A DNA stretch of 47,305 nucleotides from assembly GCF_019649055.1 (NCBI RefSeq), contig NW_026570549.1, positions 1 through 47,305 of the forward strand, read 5' to 3'. Under the pieces are notes generated by a model. That model searched no databases and was not told the origin of the DNA. It worked only from the letters and a program-made list of their open reading frames with translations. Of this stretch, positions 1-11,990 are shown piece after piece (positions within the stretch are counted from its first letter, which is position 1; every line of letters starts with the position of its first letter). Origin of the DNA: Paramacrobiotus metropolitanus. Lineage: Eukaryota > Tardigrada > Eutardigrada > Parachela > Macrobiotidae. A program made the position numbers and the translations under genes.

Positions 1-125
1 CGCTATCACTCATTTGAACATAACTCATTTAATTTGTGATCCGAGTTAAATTACGTAATAAAATTACGTTAATTATTATTACTCGTACGTCCAGTACCAT
101 GCATGGCGCTGTGCATGGTGCACTG

Positions 126-149
126 GAATCTGGCCATATGGCCAGATTC
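126..149. repeat. Perfect 24-bp palindrome
   Basis: The sequence reads GAATCTGGCCAT followed by its exact reverse complement, centred on CATATG. It lies in an otherwise featureless stretch (1-535) that holds only short similar-word repeats, such as a duplicated AAAAGCCAGTTTTCTA near 327-361. No gene is recognisable there. The palindrome could be a cruciform or a dimeric binding site; nothing in the sequence decides. Confidence 0.6.
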
Positions 150-539
150 TACATGCTGTACATCGTTCTTCTTTATCCCGTAAATATCGAACCCCAAATA
201 CCAGCAGCACTGCCACTATCAAGCCCGTCTCTAACTTTTTGGAAGGGATGTGTGCATGGCCTCGCGCCAGCTGCGCCAGTTAAATAATGGCCGAAAATTT
301 TAGGAAAACGTTGAAAAGTGGCTCAAAAAAGCCAGTTTTCTACACAAAAGCCAGTTTTCTATTGTAATTTTCGGTGCACCAGCGCCCGTGCGCCCGCGCC
401 AGTTCTATTTTCTAGCATTTTTTGCACCAGCTGCGCCAGCTCCCGTCACACTATTTTTCCGTTTTCTCCCTCCGGGATGGGGTGCGGGATCCAGTGCGCC
501 CCCTTAAAGACTGTCCTGGCTAAGATCGTACGAAGTGAT

Positions 540-1140
540 CATAAAAAAAGATGGACATTTGGATTGGGCAATGGTCTAGACGAAAACGAGTAGTACAGTA
601 AACATCGTATCTTCCTTAAATATCTATATATATAAAATAAATATCTCTTCCTTAAATATCTATATAAATATTTATACGAGTATATATAGAAAGAAATCGG
701 AATCCTGTTGCTGTAAGTAAGTATCTCTAGACGATCGTAATTGTGGACAAAATCCCGGCCTTTCGCGAACAGTGGGAGGTTGTATGTAGTTTTCTTCAGA
801 TAAATTTTACCATTCTCTTCCATAAGGGCCGCCAACGCTTCTGACAATGGCATCAATCACTGCTAAATCCTGCGCATTACACGATGAACACATCCATCAA
901 AACGGGCCAAATCCCAAAGAAAAAATGTTTCTGCATCCATTTCATTCCCCTAGTCGACATCACAATTTTTAATTGACTGCAAATAACTGTCAGGTTACCC
1001 CATGATATCTTGAACATAAGAAGGATGAACAAACTCCGATTTCCAGTTGTCTCTGTTAACATCCGCTCTGGTCGGAGCAGAGATCCACGACGACTTATCC
1101 GGTTTTTTCGTGTAGTTCGACTGCTTTATCTTCCTCCTGA
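540..1140 (-). pseudogene. Unrecognised coding remnant (PSYVQDI repeat)
   Basis: I do not recognise this protein. On the minus strand a stretch ending near 1010 reads KSEFVHPSYVQDIM, then meets stops in the same frame. Nearer 540-856 another open stretch begins MPLSEALAALMEENGKIYL and looks coding in composition. A second copy at 12430-12660 reads LELAYPSYVQDILQ in the corresponding position, so the peptide is conserved between copies while surrounding bases have drifted. That suggests both descend from a protein-coding sequence, either a duplicated gene or a transposon, now broken by stops. Function unknown. Confidence 0.3.
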
Positions 1141-1480
1141 AATTTTTTTTTAAATATTGAAACACAGCCATCTCAGTAAGAAAACGTACATTATGTTCGA
1201 ATAACTATCATAAAGACCATAAAGTGACAAAATTCCGTGATAGCCGCTACTGATGCTTGCGTTCACGAACGGTACATAAAAATAAAGAGATCTTTCGCCG
1301 AATAGGTAATTACCGTAAGAAATTTCAAGCTTTCTTGGGACTAACTAAGCGAGTACCGTGTGCCCATCAACTCTTTCCATTTCCATGTACCAACCTCGGC
1401 CGTGGTGCTTCGCGTGTATGGAATGAGTCAATTTCCTCAGAAACAGCACGTACATCCTCCTGGCGATCTCATCTCCCATT
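880..1480. repeat. Dispersed repeat A, copy 1
   Basis: This segment resembles 12430-12660 (its first part), 14905-15560 (its second part) and 21375-21560 (a short middle piece). Shared words include CTGGTCGGAGC, GGTTTTTTCGTGTAGT, TTGAAACACAGCCAT, TTCCGTGATAG and GATCTTTCG. Copies differ by substitutions and small gaps, so it is an old dispersed family. Copy 3 carries a hAT-type MITE that is absent here, making this copy a natural empty-site reference. Confidence 0.6.
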
Positions 1481-1484
1481 CTAG

Positions 1485-2892
1485 CCGCGTTATTTATATT
1501 ATTATTCTGTAAAACTTGCTAAAAATTTTACATAAAGTGCAAAACTTAATTCAACCTTTTGTACAACAAGGTGCCAAGTCGAAAATTATACAATGGACAT
1601 TTTAGCGTGAGCCGGCGGGCGTTTTCATTGAAAAATTGTTAAAATTTCCTTACGGGTTGTACGGTTAGCATGCAGCTGTATGCTATGCTGGGGTAAATAA
1701 ACCGGTAAAATGGATATCGGTTCCTTAAAGGGCGCATGTTATAGCTAAAAGGGTAAACACTACGCAGAGAACTGCCCCCGTGCTACAACCTACTGAACGT
1801 TCCGGTATAAAGCCTCGCGCATGCACTAAAGGGATTAAGGTTATTTAAGGGTGAATGTCATGAGAGTTTCACTGTAAAGGGCCATGCTGCTGACGACAAA
1901 GCGGCCACGTCGACGTAGTCATACTCATGCACACCGAATCACTGCCCGAAACTTCTGGGTTGAAGTTTCTGTCAGTGTCGGTGCCAAAGTATGGATATCT
2001 GCACATAACCTGCAATTGTCGTTTTTGAAGTTATAATCGAGAAAAATTCGGTAAAATGCGACTAGTGACACATATGACAATTTCCTTTTTCGTCTGTACT
2101 TTTATCATGTTTTATTACCTTCGTATCGCCATGGAAAATGTGGCACAGTCAACTTCGGAGATGATATTGGTGATCCCGCTCATTCTGTCAATCATCGCGG
2201 TAAACAAGGCGAAATCCGCTCTGCTCAGAGCAGGAAAAAAGGTAATCTGACACTTTCTGTCTGCTTTGAGCAGTGCAGGTTTCGTTTTTTAATTTTTTGT
2301 AGGTACTGAATACTGGACCAATCCAGTTCTGGAAAAAAAAATTATTAAGACTGCTCAAAAAGCAGCCTCCAATTCTGCCATCTTGAAGACCTCATTCTCA
2401 CTCTCCTTATCAGTTTCGTCATCGGCATCCCACAATCCCACAATCTGCGTCCCGAAAACGTTAATTACTGGTAGACGCTGTTAACAGTTTCCTCATCGTT
2501 TTATTCAGTTATCTCTAACTCGGAAAACAATTGCTGTAGAAAACTTATATTATGTTTGCAGTTAATCTATCTTTAACCACATCGCTGTTTTCCCAAAAAT
2601 AGACAAAAAAGCACTAAAAATAATAAATGACTCGTGCCGCTTGAAATTAAAGTTGTTTTCATAATGTGAATTTATGAGCACCTTCATCGTTAAAGTGAAG
2701 CGCAGCTTTTATACCTCTTTCTGCTGCGAAATGATGAGAACGTGCCAGTCCACGGTCACATTGTGGAACAACACTGTCACGAAGACATCGCAGCTCCAAT
2801 CAGTTTGTGATTTTTCCAAGTTCATAGAACGGATTGACAATCACGGTCGTTATCAATGGATAATCTTGATACCGTTACTCAGTGCGTTCGCT
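1485..2892. other. Intergenic, no supported gene
   Basis: I see no homology-supported feature. An ORF at 2056-2250 (plus, 64 codons) contains two hydrophobic stretches and is followed at its end by AAAAAGGTAATC, which could be a splice donor, so it might be a membrane-protein exon. I recognise no family and no partner exon. Confidence 0.3.
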
Positions 2893-3062
2893 CTCTTCCG
2901 GTGTCAGCCCGATTCTGGAGCATTCCTAGAACTGTACCAAAGAAGAACACGATATGATATATATAAGCTCGAATTCAATTTTTAATACGAAACGTGATCA
3001 GTCCTGAAGATCAAACGGTCGCGATTGTACAGGCGTATCTTGCAAGCAACAAATGTTGACAC
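2893..3062. repeat. Dispersed repeat B, copy 1
   Basis: Closely resembles 11845-11990: both contain GCATTCCTAGAACTGT, a run of AAGAACAC, and GAAGATCAAACGGTCGCGA followed by CAGGCGT. This copy has an extra AT-rich insert of about 50 bp in the middle. No coding potential is evident. The family is not identifiable from two partial copies. Confidence 0.55.
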
Positions 3063-3704
3063 TTTGTCACTCACCTTGAGATACTAAAATAAATTCTCAT
3101 TAAGCGACGGGCCATCGTTGAGGCTGACAAGATAACAGCGGCGCTGTTTAACTTCGATATTAGACGACTGAACGGAAATGCCCATCTACTCCAGCGCGTG
3201 CTTCCGGTCCTGTAATAAGAAAACCAAAATAATGAGTCGACAAAACGGAAGGTAATCAACAGGATAGATACATGTACAGATGAATGAGCAAGACAAAACT
3301 GAACTCACTGCGATGTGGTTGGGTAGAGGTCAGAATTGCCTGTTTTTTTATGCAAACATCTAATGTTCTTCCGTTTGCGTCGATAGCCATACAAATCCTT
3401 ACTCAGCCCTCCCGGCAAAAACATCCGTAGTTCAACGACTATCAAATATTCATAAAGCGTAATTCTGTGTATAATTTTTGAACTCGAAGTCTCAGGATAT
3501 CTTTAAGCTAAAGCAATGACAAAAACTGGAGAAAATTGACGGTCGCAGGGTGTGGAAAGGCAAAGGTTATGTGACAAAGGTTACACAATCTGACAACAGA
3601 CACAGAAATTAATGATGAGACATCCATCAATATATTATTATACAAGTTATTAATTTTATTGATAAATTACCACGTCAAGCTTTGTAAGTTTATTAGAAGG
3701 AAAT

Positions 3705-3756
3705 AATCACACTTTCCGTATGTTGATTTGAATCACACTTTCCGTATGTTGATTTG
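3705..3756. repeat. 26-bp direct tandem duplication
   Basis: Two identical head-to-tail copies of a 26-bp unit beginning AATCACACTTTCCG and ending GTTGATTTG. The absence of differences suggests a recent duplication or an assembly artefact. Confidence 0.8.
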
Positions 3757-3983
3757 ATCTCGGGGTGCGTTTCCGGTACGCGTCTCCGGGGGATTCTGTC
3801 GGTGGAGATGGGTGTCAGCATGGCGTGCAATTGTTACACAGATTTTGCGTTTTGCATCATACTTGTATACAGTAACATTCATCTATTTTGATATACTGCG
3901 CCGTCAACAATTAGTGCCGGCACGACATGAGTATCTACGAAAAGTTAAAAGTAATTTGCAATGTAACTACAAGCAAGTTTCGA

Positions 3984-4033
3984 GTGGATGTTTATTATTT
4001 AATAACACATGTTATTAAATAATAAACATCCAC
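3984..4033. repeat. Perfect 24-bp inverted repeat, 2-nt loop
   Basis: The left arm 3984-4007 (starting GTGGATGTTTATTATTTAAT) is repeated as an exact reverse complement at 4010-4033, separated only by CA. This is close to a perfect cruciform. Such arms can arise from template switching during replication or mark a tiny foldback element; no target-site duplication is evident. Confidence 0.85.
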
Positions 4034-4204
4034 CAGGGAGACTGAACGGATCATAGCTATCGTGAAAATTATACGAAAATCACCGTTTGCAAAAGAAAAC
4101 TATAAATGCGAGGAACGAACAAATCATTTTTTCTCTTAATTTATGCGGACTGTCATGGCATTTCCGGTGCCACACTACAGGCGTTGTAATAAAGACATAA
4201 AAAA

Positions 4205-4243
4205 GCGTAATGTGCAATATATATTGTTAATTGTACATTACGC
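4205..4243. repeat. Hairpin, 14-bp stem
   Basis: GCGTAATGTGCAAT at 4205 pairs with ATTGTACATTACGC ending at 4243, with one mismatch and an AT-rich loop of about 11 nt. There is no flanking context to assign a role. Confidence 0.6.
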
Positions 4244-5741
4244 AGATAACCCCAGTCAAAAACGTACATTTTCAGAAATTCATACTAGGAACACAACACT
4301 AAGGATTTGTAATTTTAGCGCGATTTATCTTTTAATTTTAGCGAATTTTAGCAGAGTAAAATGTCTGTACGATGGCATGGACGTTTCCTTCGCTGATAAA
4401 CCACTATTTATTCATCTCAACCAGTACGCTTCCGTTTCCGGATAGTCGATCACTGGCAAGAAATCTTGTACCAAGCTGATGATGCCATTTAATTCTCATG
4501 AATAGCATACGCATTTTCCTGTAACTGATATTTTCTGCCTCTTCCTCAATAGAAAAGCTGTGTAACCTGAAAAACGAAGAAAAAGTCCCTAATGCATCGA
4601 TCTGTTTGATAATTTATATTGCCTAAAAACGTCCGCTCAATTCGATACGAGTACTGCAAAATAGCCGGAACGATGCATGATGCATCATCAGTAATCACCT
4701 TATTTTTCTAACATAACATTTATTTTGCACTAAGCCACTAACATGCCTTTGCGAAATTACTTTTCTTGCTGAAGATCTTTTAAATAAAAGCAAACATTTT
4801 AGGAATTTTTCAACCGCTTTTCTACAGCTTTCAACAGACAGCATTCCCTGCAGATGACGCTTCCTTTCTCAGTAACGCTTTTAATTCGAACTTCGTCAAG
4901 GCCAGACCTTTGCAGTCATGTAGGTAAGCCGTGTTTGTTAACTTCGTGCGCTCCTGCTACGAGATCGCCGTTTCGATCGCGCCAAGTAACCACGCAACTC
5001 TTTCAATTTCATCCTCAATATCGTTTCCTTTCAAATTCAGTTACAGGAAATTCTGAGGCAAAATAACCGGCACTCGCTACTCGCTAGTGCTACGACAGCA
5101 GCCCACCATAGTAGCAGACGAACACCCAACGCACTTCGTCACAGATTGCTGCTGACTTTATTAAAGCCCGTAGCCTCTTTATAGCAGCAGCTGTCCAGAG
5201 TTTTTTGTGTTCGACTTCAAGAGCACTTAGCATTACAGATACAACGAGGAATCAATGCCGTTGACGCATCCTTAAAATTTATTAACTCCATTTCCCCACC
5301 AGTCATATTTTTACGTGAGTTTAATTCAAGCAGATGTCCGCCTGAATCTATTACATATTTGAATCGCACTACCCGTCGAATTTCGAAAATTATTTCCAAA
5401 AGAAACGACAAAAAGTGTTTTGGAACTACTCATTTTACACAACAAACTGGATCACGGCAATCTGATACTAACAGAATAAATTATAACGGTTCTAAAAAGC
5501 AATGAATTACAAAACTGAAACATTTTCACTTGTATTATTGTTTAAGGGATTTGGCCCGGAACATAGCACTACATTCACTACATTGACGGGAATATTCGCT
5601 TTCGTGCACTTCCAAACACTTTTTTGTGATGCTTTATGGTATACCGGAATGAATTTAAACTTTTTAGAATTTTGTTACCCTTGTGAGGTTGGAAGCGGCT
5701 CATGTACAGCGACTAAGTCTTTCAAGGATTTTTAACACTTT

Positions 5742-5812
5742 GCGCCGTGATGCAGTGGTACTGCCTACGCGGATCTTACGAAGTAGCCGGGTTCGATTCC
5801 CCCATCGGTGCA
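5742..5812 (+). tRNA. tRNA-like unit, probably pseudogene or SINE head
   Basis: A 71-nt segment has an A-box-like TGATGCAGTGGTA, a B-box GGGTTCGATTCCC, and ends that pair (GCGCCG with CGGTGC, one G-U). A run of five T directly follows the unit, as in a Pol III terminator. The D arm can form (GCA with TGC), but the anticodon arm does not make a clean 5-bp stem with a 7-nt loop, so I cannot assign an anticodon. It is best read as a tRNA pseudogene or tRNA-derived SINE head with intact internal promoter boxes. Confidence 0.4.
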
Positions 5813-8311
5813 TTTTTCGGCCGTTTCTTGGTTTCCCTCGGACGGCGCCCTGCTGAGACCCTCATAACTCCGCAACCGGATGTTACGCGCAAACGGATTT
5901 CACACATACGTATAGAATTCTTTCAGCTACAAAATACCATGAAGAAATACAAAAGCGTTTGCGAGTGCCCGTGGTACTATGTGCCGAGCCAAATCCTCTT
6001 AATCAGGCCATATCGTCCATCCTGTCCAGCATATCTAAGCAAATTTTTTGAAACTTTGTCTGAGTTTTCAGTTTAACTGCTTATTTAGATATCCAAGAGG
6101 CAACACGGGCAGCAGTCATTAAACCAGATCGCGGTATTTGTTCCAAACGAAACTGGGAATTCCGTGTCTGCGTTCGACAGATAAATACTAGTTTAACCCC
6201 AGTCAGTTGTCAATACGGTTGAAAGTTGGATAAAGAAAACAGCGGATTTTCTTAACCGGTAACCTGATACCGAAAAGTGCAGTTCAATCCAGTTTGAATC
6301 TATGTAATGTTATTCCGGCTGTATTGAGTCTGGATACTGCATATTAACGAACGAACGATCACATAATCAACAACATTCTAAGTCATGCATCTGATACCTA
6401 TTCGTACAGCCAAGAAGTTCCCAGTCGTGCGAATATGAAGTGACTATTCAGCGGGGTTGATGCCCCACTTGGACTCTTACAATGAATCTAGCCTTGCAAA
6501 CAGTTCGTGCATAATTTCAAAAATATTAATGCTTTGTCGGTTTCTTAATGGGACAATACGTTAAACAGCACAAAAATGCAATGCAGTCATTTCCGTAATA
6601 AAATTTGAATGGCGCACGGGACTCATGTCATATTCCATTGAGCACAAGCCATCTGTACAATAGGGGCACTCGACACACGCGATAAAGTGCTCTGTAAGTT
6701 AAAGTGCGATTTGGTTTATAAACCAGCCACCAGATTCGAAGTTTAAAGTGTTCTGTAAGTTAAAGGCACCCTCTGGGTTCCTTTAAGATACCGAACATCT
6801 ATACTTTAGCGCTCAGTCACAAAATACAAGCTAAACAAAAACGCTCTGTAATTAAGTTACAGAAAACTTTCATAGTGCCCATAATAAGGCTTGCACCGCC
6901 GGCGCCATGTAACCCTTCTTAAATAAAATAAGCAAAGAAAATTTCGAAATCGGGATCATAAAAATAAAATCGGTTCCAGCCGAAATAAATCAAGTAAATT
7001 TCAACAAGAAAATTTCGAATGAATATCAGATGGTCTTTTCCGCATACGCAGCTACGGAAGGCAGGTAATTATCGCTACAACAGCCAGCAAGCTAACTGGA
7101 AATAATATGTAGTCCTGAAATGAAACTCCATACGAATTTCCCATTACGCTCTATTTAAAGTACGAAATATCTAAAAAATATGTGTGCGAAGCTGGCCATT
7201 TTCGCATCCGGAAACTTATGCATGCTATTAATTCCCCATTCAGCGTAATAACCGCAAAAGTTACCCTAGATCACATTGTTCGATTACACCTCGCGGCACT
7301 AAAGGCTCCAATCACCACGAAAGCTCGTCTGGACATGCCAGGTATAAATACGTATTAACGTATACTGCACAAAAATCCTATTTTCAAGGATCAGCAGCGG
7401 TACGAGCACAACTACAAACCAAAGCTCGTACGCCGTTACGGATCAGTCAGCCGAAGTCATTAAAAACTTCGAAATAAACTTCGACAGCCGGTGTCAAAAA
7501 ATATCCTAGCCACTTTTTCATGGCACCAAGTTGGTAACATTCTGCTTCGATAAGTACCGACTGGAAATAATATTGGAAGATTGATGTTTGTAGCAATACA
7601 GTAAATTACCCAACGGGTTGGATTACGCATGCGGAATAACTACCGAAAAGGTCTGCCGTTCTTGCGGCGATTATTACGGGTTCGTCGTCAAGTTGCCACG
7701 GACAAAATACAGTAGTAAGCGTATCGAGATGCGGTTGTTTTAAACACAGCCAGTCATTCCCGTCCGCGGTAGGAAAGCGATATCCTCGCTTTCGAGGTTG
7801 CCCAAGTGGATGCACTTGGGCCACCATGTCTCTCCCTTCCCAAGAATAATATTTGTGTATCGATATTTCGCTAAGATAAAAGTGTTAGACTTATCCGTGC
7901 CCTCCATTTTTCTAGTGGGAGAAATATTGATTTAATGGGTGCACTCCCAGTTAGCACTACACAAAGTATCAAAGCTGTGATTTAACCGCTTAAACAATTC
8001 CCAGCGACCAAACCCATTTACTGTTGCCGTTTCCGGCATCAGTTTTTACATATCCTTTCTTAGAAAGAAAATCGAAGCACCAACTGAAGGTATAGCGGCA
8101 CGTTAGAGCGTCCATGAATTTCAGACTTCGTTGTAAGCTTTATGCTGGATGCATGGAAGCGAACTGGAAGGCAGAGTGGAAGTCGGTTGAGCAAGTGACA
8201 ACAAGGCCCCTTACCTTCCAAGTGGCTGTTACACCGTATCTATCGTATACTGTTGTCATTGGAGCTCTTCGGCAAACTGCATCCCAGCCTGTGCATTTCC
8301 TGGTGCATTTA
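5813..8311. other. Intergenic, no supported gene
   Basis: No transposon ends or recognisable proteins found. A 73-codon ORF on the minus strand (7606-7827) starts at an ATG and ends at GTTGGGTAATTT, which could be a donor site. Its sequence matches no family I know and no partner exon is apparent. Confidence 0.3.
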
Positions 8312-8571
8312 GGCGCCATCCATAAATTACGTCACGCGAGTAGGGGGATGGGGAAGGTACAGAAAGCGTTACTGTTTGTTACAAGGGGGAGGGGGGTTTT
8401 AAACATTTGTGACGATTATGACGTTACCATGCTATATCTATGGAGGGGTTTTAATTTTGTTACGTAACGCTCAGGGGAGGGGATCTCAGTTTGTTAGCAC
8501 TCGTGACAAAGGGGGAGGGGGAGGGCATGAAAATGTCGAATTTTTGCGTGACGTAATTTATGGATGGCGCC
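8312..8571. mobile_element. MITE with TA target duplication, 26-bp TIRs
   Basis: The ends are inverted copies: GGCGCCATCCATAAATTACG then TCACGC at the left, matched by its reverse complement at the right. TA flanks both sides (8310-8311 and 8572-8573). The 260-bp interior is G-rich on this strand and contains further CGTGACGTAA-like words. TIRs plus a TA duplication fit a non-autonomous Tc1/mariner- or ISL2EU-type element; no transposase is present. A Harbinger 3-bp duplication is less likely because the left flank reads TTA and the right TAA. Confidence 0.75.
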
Positions 8572-9214
8572 TAATACAGCTGGATTAACTAGAAGCTTGG
8601 CCAGTGCTCACTGTCGGAGATACTGATCTCTGTCATCTCCTCTACCGCCACAAGCTGATTACAACCGATCGCAACTTCATATTAAATAGAGCAAAAGACT
8701 CACAAAACCGCCACCAAAAGTGCCAGATGCAGCCCTTTATCGACAGATTTGCAACTTTGTATATAAATCTCTTTCGGTGTGGAGGTGCGTAATTAAAAAA
8801 AGAATAGAGCAACTAACTGTAAATTTCCGCTGCATAAAAACGAGTGGTGGGAAATTCGAATTTGGGGAGCAGATGTTAGGCAAGTAATCAAATGCAATCG
8901 TTCATACGATTCCAGTTACGGTTAGCAAACTAGCCACTGTGCAATAAATATAAGTTCAGACATGCCGACAGGCGTAAATTTTTAAAGAAAATTATAACTA
9001 CATTGCGGCAGGGCTTCTCAGCTAACCATAAACCGGTTACATTTTTTACAGAACCAATGGTGTTTGTGTCAGTTGAACAGGTGGATTACGCAGATAAAGG
9101 GTCTTCCAACGAAACTTCGCATTGAATTTAATATCCCGACAAAGCGTACGAAACGTTTGGCTTCTTCGGACAGAAGAAACACTGAATAATACATACTTTA
9201 TCGATACAGACAAC

Positions 9215-9375
9215 CAGGACCGTCGCGAGCTTTTCGGGAGGGGGGGGGCGCTATTGTTCTCTCCGAAGGCGAAGTATGGCGCCAAATGCGCCAGTCCCGA
9301 TTTTTGGAAATTTTATATGGGAAATTTAACACTTTTTTCCCGGGGGGGTGGCGCCACCCCCTCGCGACGGCCCTG
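9215..9375. mobile_element. hAT-type MITE, TSD CAGACAAC
   Basis: The element starts CAGGACCGTCGCGAG and ends with the near-exact reverse complement CTCGCGACGGCCCTG (one mismatch). An identical 8-bp direct repeat CAGACAAC flanks it at 9207-9214 and 9376-9383. An 8-bp duplication with CAGG..CCTG ends is diagnostic of hAT transposition. At 161 bp it has no coding capacity. The interior has G and C runs that make the overlapping ORFs on both strands meaningless. Confidence 0.85.
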
Positions 9376-9384
9376 CAGACAACA

Positions 9385-11844
9385 ATCATCAACGAACGCG
9401 ATCGAACAGACCATGCAGTCAGTAGTGCAGCAGAGTAAAGGCCTATTTTTACTCGGCTTTCGTCACATTTTTCTTAACGTCCGTCGAAATGGCAGAATAC
9501 GCACATGAACCTAGATGTCCATGAAATCTGACGACCGTGATAAAAGTCGGCACTAAGATCCGGCTTACAGCACGGACATGAGCAAAACGGCCTTCTGGTT
9601 ATAATCGAAAATCAGTTTCGCCAAACCTCGAAATTCCGAAACTGATTTCGACATAAATTACGACTGCTCTACTTCCTGTTGGATGGGATACATTCAGGAT
9701 ATTTCCAACAGGCGATATTTGTGCAACTTTGAGCCCTTCGGTTAATCGTTCATTTCGCGTTCGGCTGACTGATAGTTTTGCAACGATTTAGTATTTTTTT
9801 CGTATGAATTCTACATAATTCCGAAGATCACCCATGCAGATCGACGTTTCACCCGTGTATGAGGCCCAGAAGTAGGATATTGTCAAAATCAAATGTGCAG
9901 CTATATGCGAAATGGAAACTATTATTTATAAAGACTTAGTAGTCTTTCAAGTGTTGTAGGTAAATTAAGTACAATTGTGCCAGAAAGTGCGCTAACAGTA
10001 ACATACGCAGTGTTTTGTGTGCTAATATACGGTAAACATGCAGAACTTCACGATCGTGAAGTTTAAAAAATAGAACTAGTTCTATTTCCAAAATTTGACG
10101 AAAGAAGCCAGATTTTGACGAACGTAACCTTGACGAAACTAACTTACGGCAAGGTGACGTATGTGTAGTTTTACTTCACATATCAGTCACGGACATTGTG
10201 ACGGAGATGTGAATCAGTGAATGTATTTATACTCGCCGAAACAGCTCAGTTTCGCGAGATGTGACGATCCCGAGCCCGAGTAAAAATAGGCCTTAAGTAC
10301 AAAAGCAGAAAGGATAGCTGAAAATCATTCTGGAACACATATGTAACAATCCCGGCATCACAACAGGCGACTAGAGAGAAGAGATCACAGCAACAAAATC
10401 AATACGAGTTTACTAAAATAATTTGTATTAAATAGAATAAACAGTGACCAGTCAGTACCAGGCATAAAATCAATATTGCAATAACTAGATCACATCCAAT
10501 CGCATTTTGTCGTGCTAACAATAATTCATATTTACATAACCAGTGACAAATAATCACCGTATGTCGTTTCGATACACCATACGTGCACGCAGCCGGCAGC
10601 ATCTCTCGCTGTAGAGGGCGTGCCTAGTACTGCCTACATACTATCTGTAAGTATTAATACAATATATTCAAAATTTGATTGTACACTCTAACTACTAAAA
10701 TTACACAAGTTATTACACTCGTAACGAATCTGGGTAAATAACAATATCAAAGTCTTTTCAATTTCAAATGCAAAAAACCTCCTTAAAAAGTGTAAAATTC
10801 AGAAGCAAACGTTTTAAGAAAACCTCAAAATATTTATTTTCTGCCTTAACAGCAATGGGTAGGTAGCCTGCGTAATTTCTGCAATGCTAGAATGTCCGGT
10901 GTCGTATGACTTGTCGATAATTGTACAGTCATGAGCTGATAGCCTGATCGACAAAGATCAGACGGAAATCAGAATTCCGCGTTTGATCGATCATCACAAA
11001 TCAGGACGATGCAATCCAATGGCATCTGCCACCGACAACACTTTAACAATTTAGACCACAACGCTCTTTGCTCGAATTGTGCATTCTATCTACAAGTACT
11101 CGTACAATGCCTACGGCTAAAAGCAACAGATTTTTGCCAGAATCTGATATCAGCAGTCAACTAGCTGAGACTGTACTATTGTCTGACGGCAAATCGACCG
11201 GTACGGTAGCGTGATCTCTGACTGATTTTTTTACGAGCGGTGGTCAAGGCCTCTTGCTATCCGCAGTTTCGCTCCATAAATGTACAATTTCATGGAACGC
11301 ATAAATTTTATGGAGCGGCTCCATAAATCTACAGTTCTGTTTTTACGGAGGCCTAACAAAAATTTGCAGAAAATTTTAACTGCATGCGACAGGCGACGTA
11401 AAAAAAAACACAAAACGCCGGAAATCACAATGAAGTGTGGTTACCGTTCATGATTCCACGCTTCATACCTTATGATTCCATACGTTCCGCGATACGAAAG
11501 CCGTTGTTGCCCCAGCGATGTTACAACTGGACCGATACAGAAGATCCACGGATGAGCCGTAAACTCCAGGGGTGCTGGTCGACGTCCCGGCCACAGAAAG
11601 GTTACTCCGGTATTGTTCCTATAGTCTCAACTGTTTCTCATATTTTTTTAATCTAAGTCAGCAGTGCGGCTGCAAATACAAAAGCTGCACTAAAATTCCA
11701 TTATTTGCTAACAAATATCTCGTTGCCGCATCTTAAACTGTTTTTCCTCATCTTACTGTGACTCTAATGCATGACACAAACAGAGAGGCGGTGGCGGGAT
11801 CGCTCGTTTGTTGTGAAACAGCTTCTCCCTTCGGCGTGCTGATT
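9385..11844. other. Intergenic, no supported gene
   Basis: Apart from two adjacent palindromes at 10044-10087, no feature is supported. The frames here are short and unrecognisable. A small inverted word, TTTATGGAGC with GCTCCATAAA, occurs near 11310-11330. Confidence 0.35.
10044..10087. repeat. Two adjacent perfect 20-bp palindromes
   Basis: AACTTCACGATCGTGAAGTT (10044-10063) and AAATAGAACTAGTTCTATTT (10068-10087) are each exact self-complements, separated by four bases. Two unrelated perfect 20-bp palindromes side by side are unexpected by chance. They could be dimer-protein binding sites or remnants of a foldback element; no adjacent gene supports either reading. Confidence 0.75.
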
Positions 11845-11990
11845 CATAATTTACCGATTCTTCCGGCGTCGAGCCCGATTGTGCAGCATTCCTAGAACTG
11901 TGCTCAAAAAGAACACAACATGACAAAGTACCCGAAGATCAAACGGTCGCGACTGCGCAGGCGTCTTCCAAGCAATCCACTCCATTGACA
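11845..11990. repeat. Dispersed repeat B, copy 2
   Basis: Second copy of the sequence at 2893-3062, in the same orientation, sharing GCATTCCTAGAACTGT and GAAGATCAAACGGTCGCGA. It lacks the AT-rich insert of copy 1 and is followed by similar sequence around CTTCCAAGCAA. No coding potential recognised. Confidence 0.55.

Larger units (their letters stand above)
3063..5741. other. Intergenic, palindromes but no gene
   Basis: Apart from the short repeats listed separately (3705-3756, 3984-4033, 4205-4243), I find no exon, RNA gene or transposon coding sequence here. Open frames are short, lack recognisable motifs and overlap on both strands. Confidence 0.4.

Noticed and set aside
36-593. Plus-strand ORFs at the left edge
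   Set aside because: They run through palindromic and repeated words (AAAAGCCAGTTTTCTA) and contain no recognisable motif.
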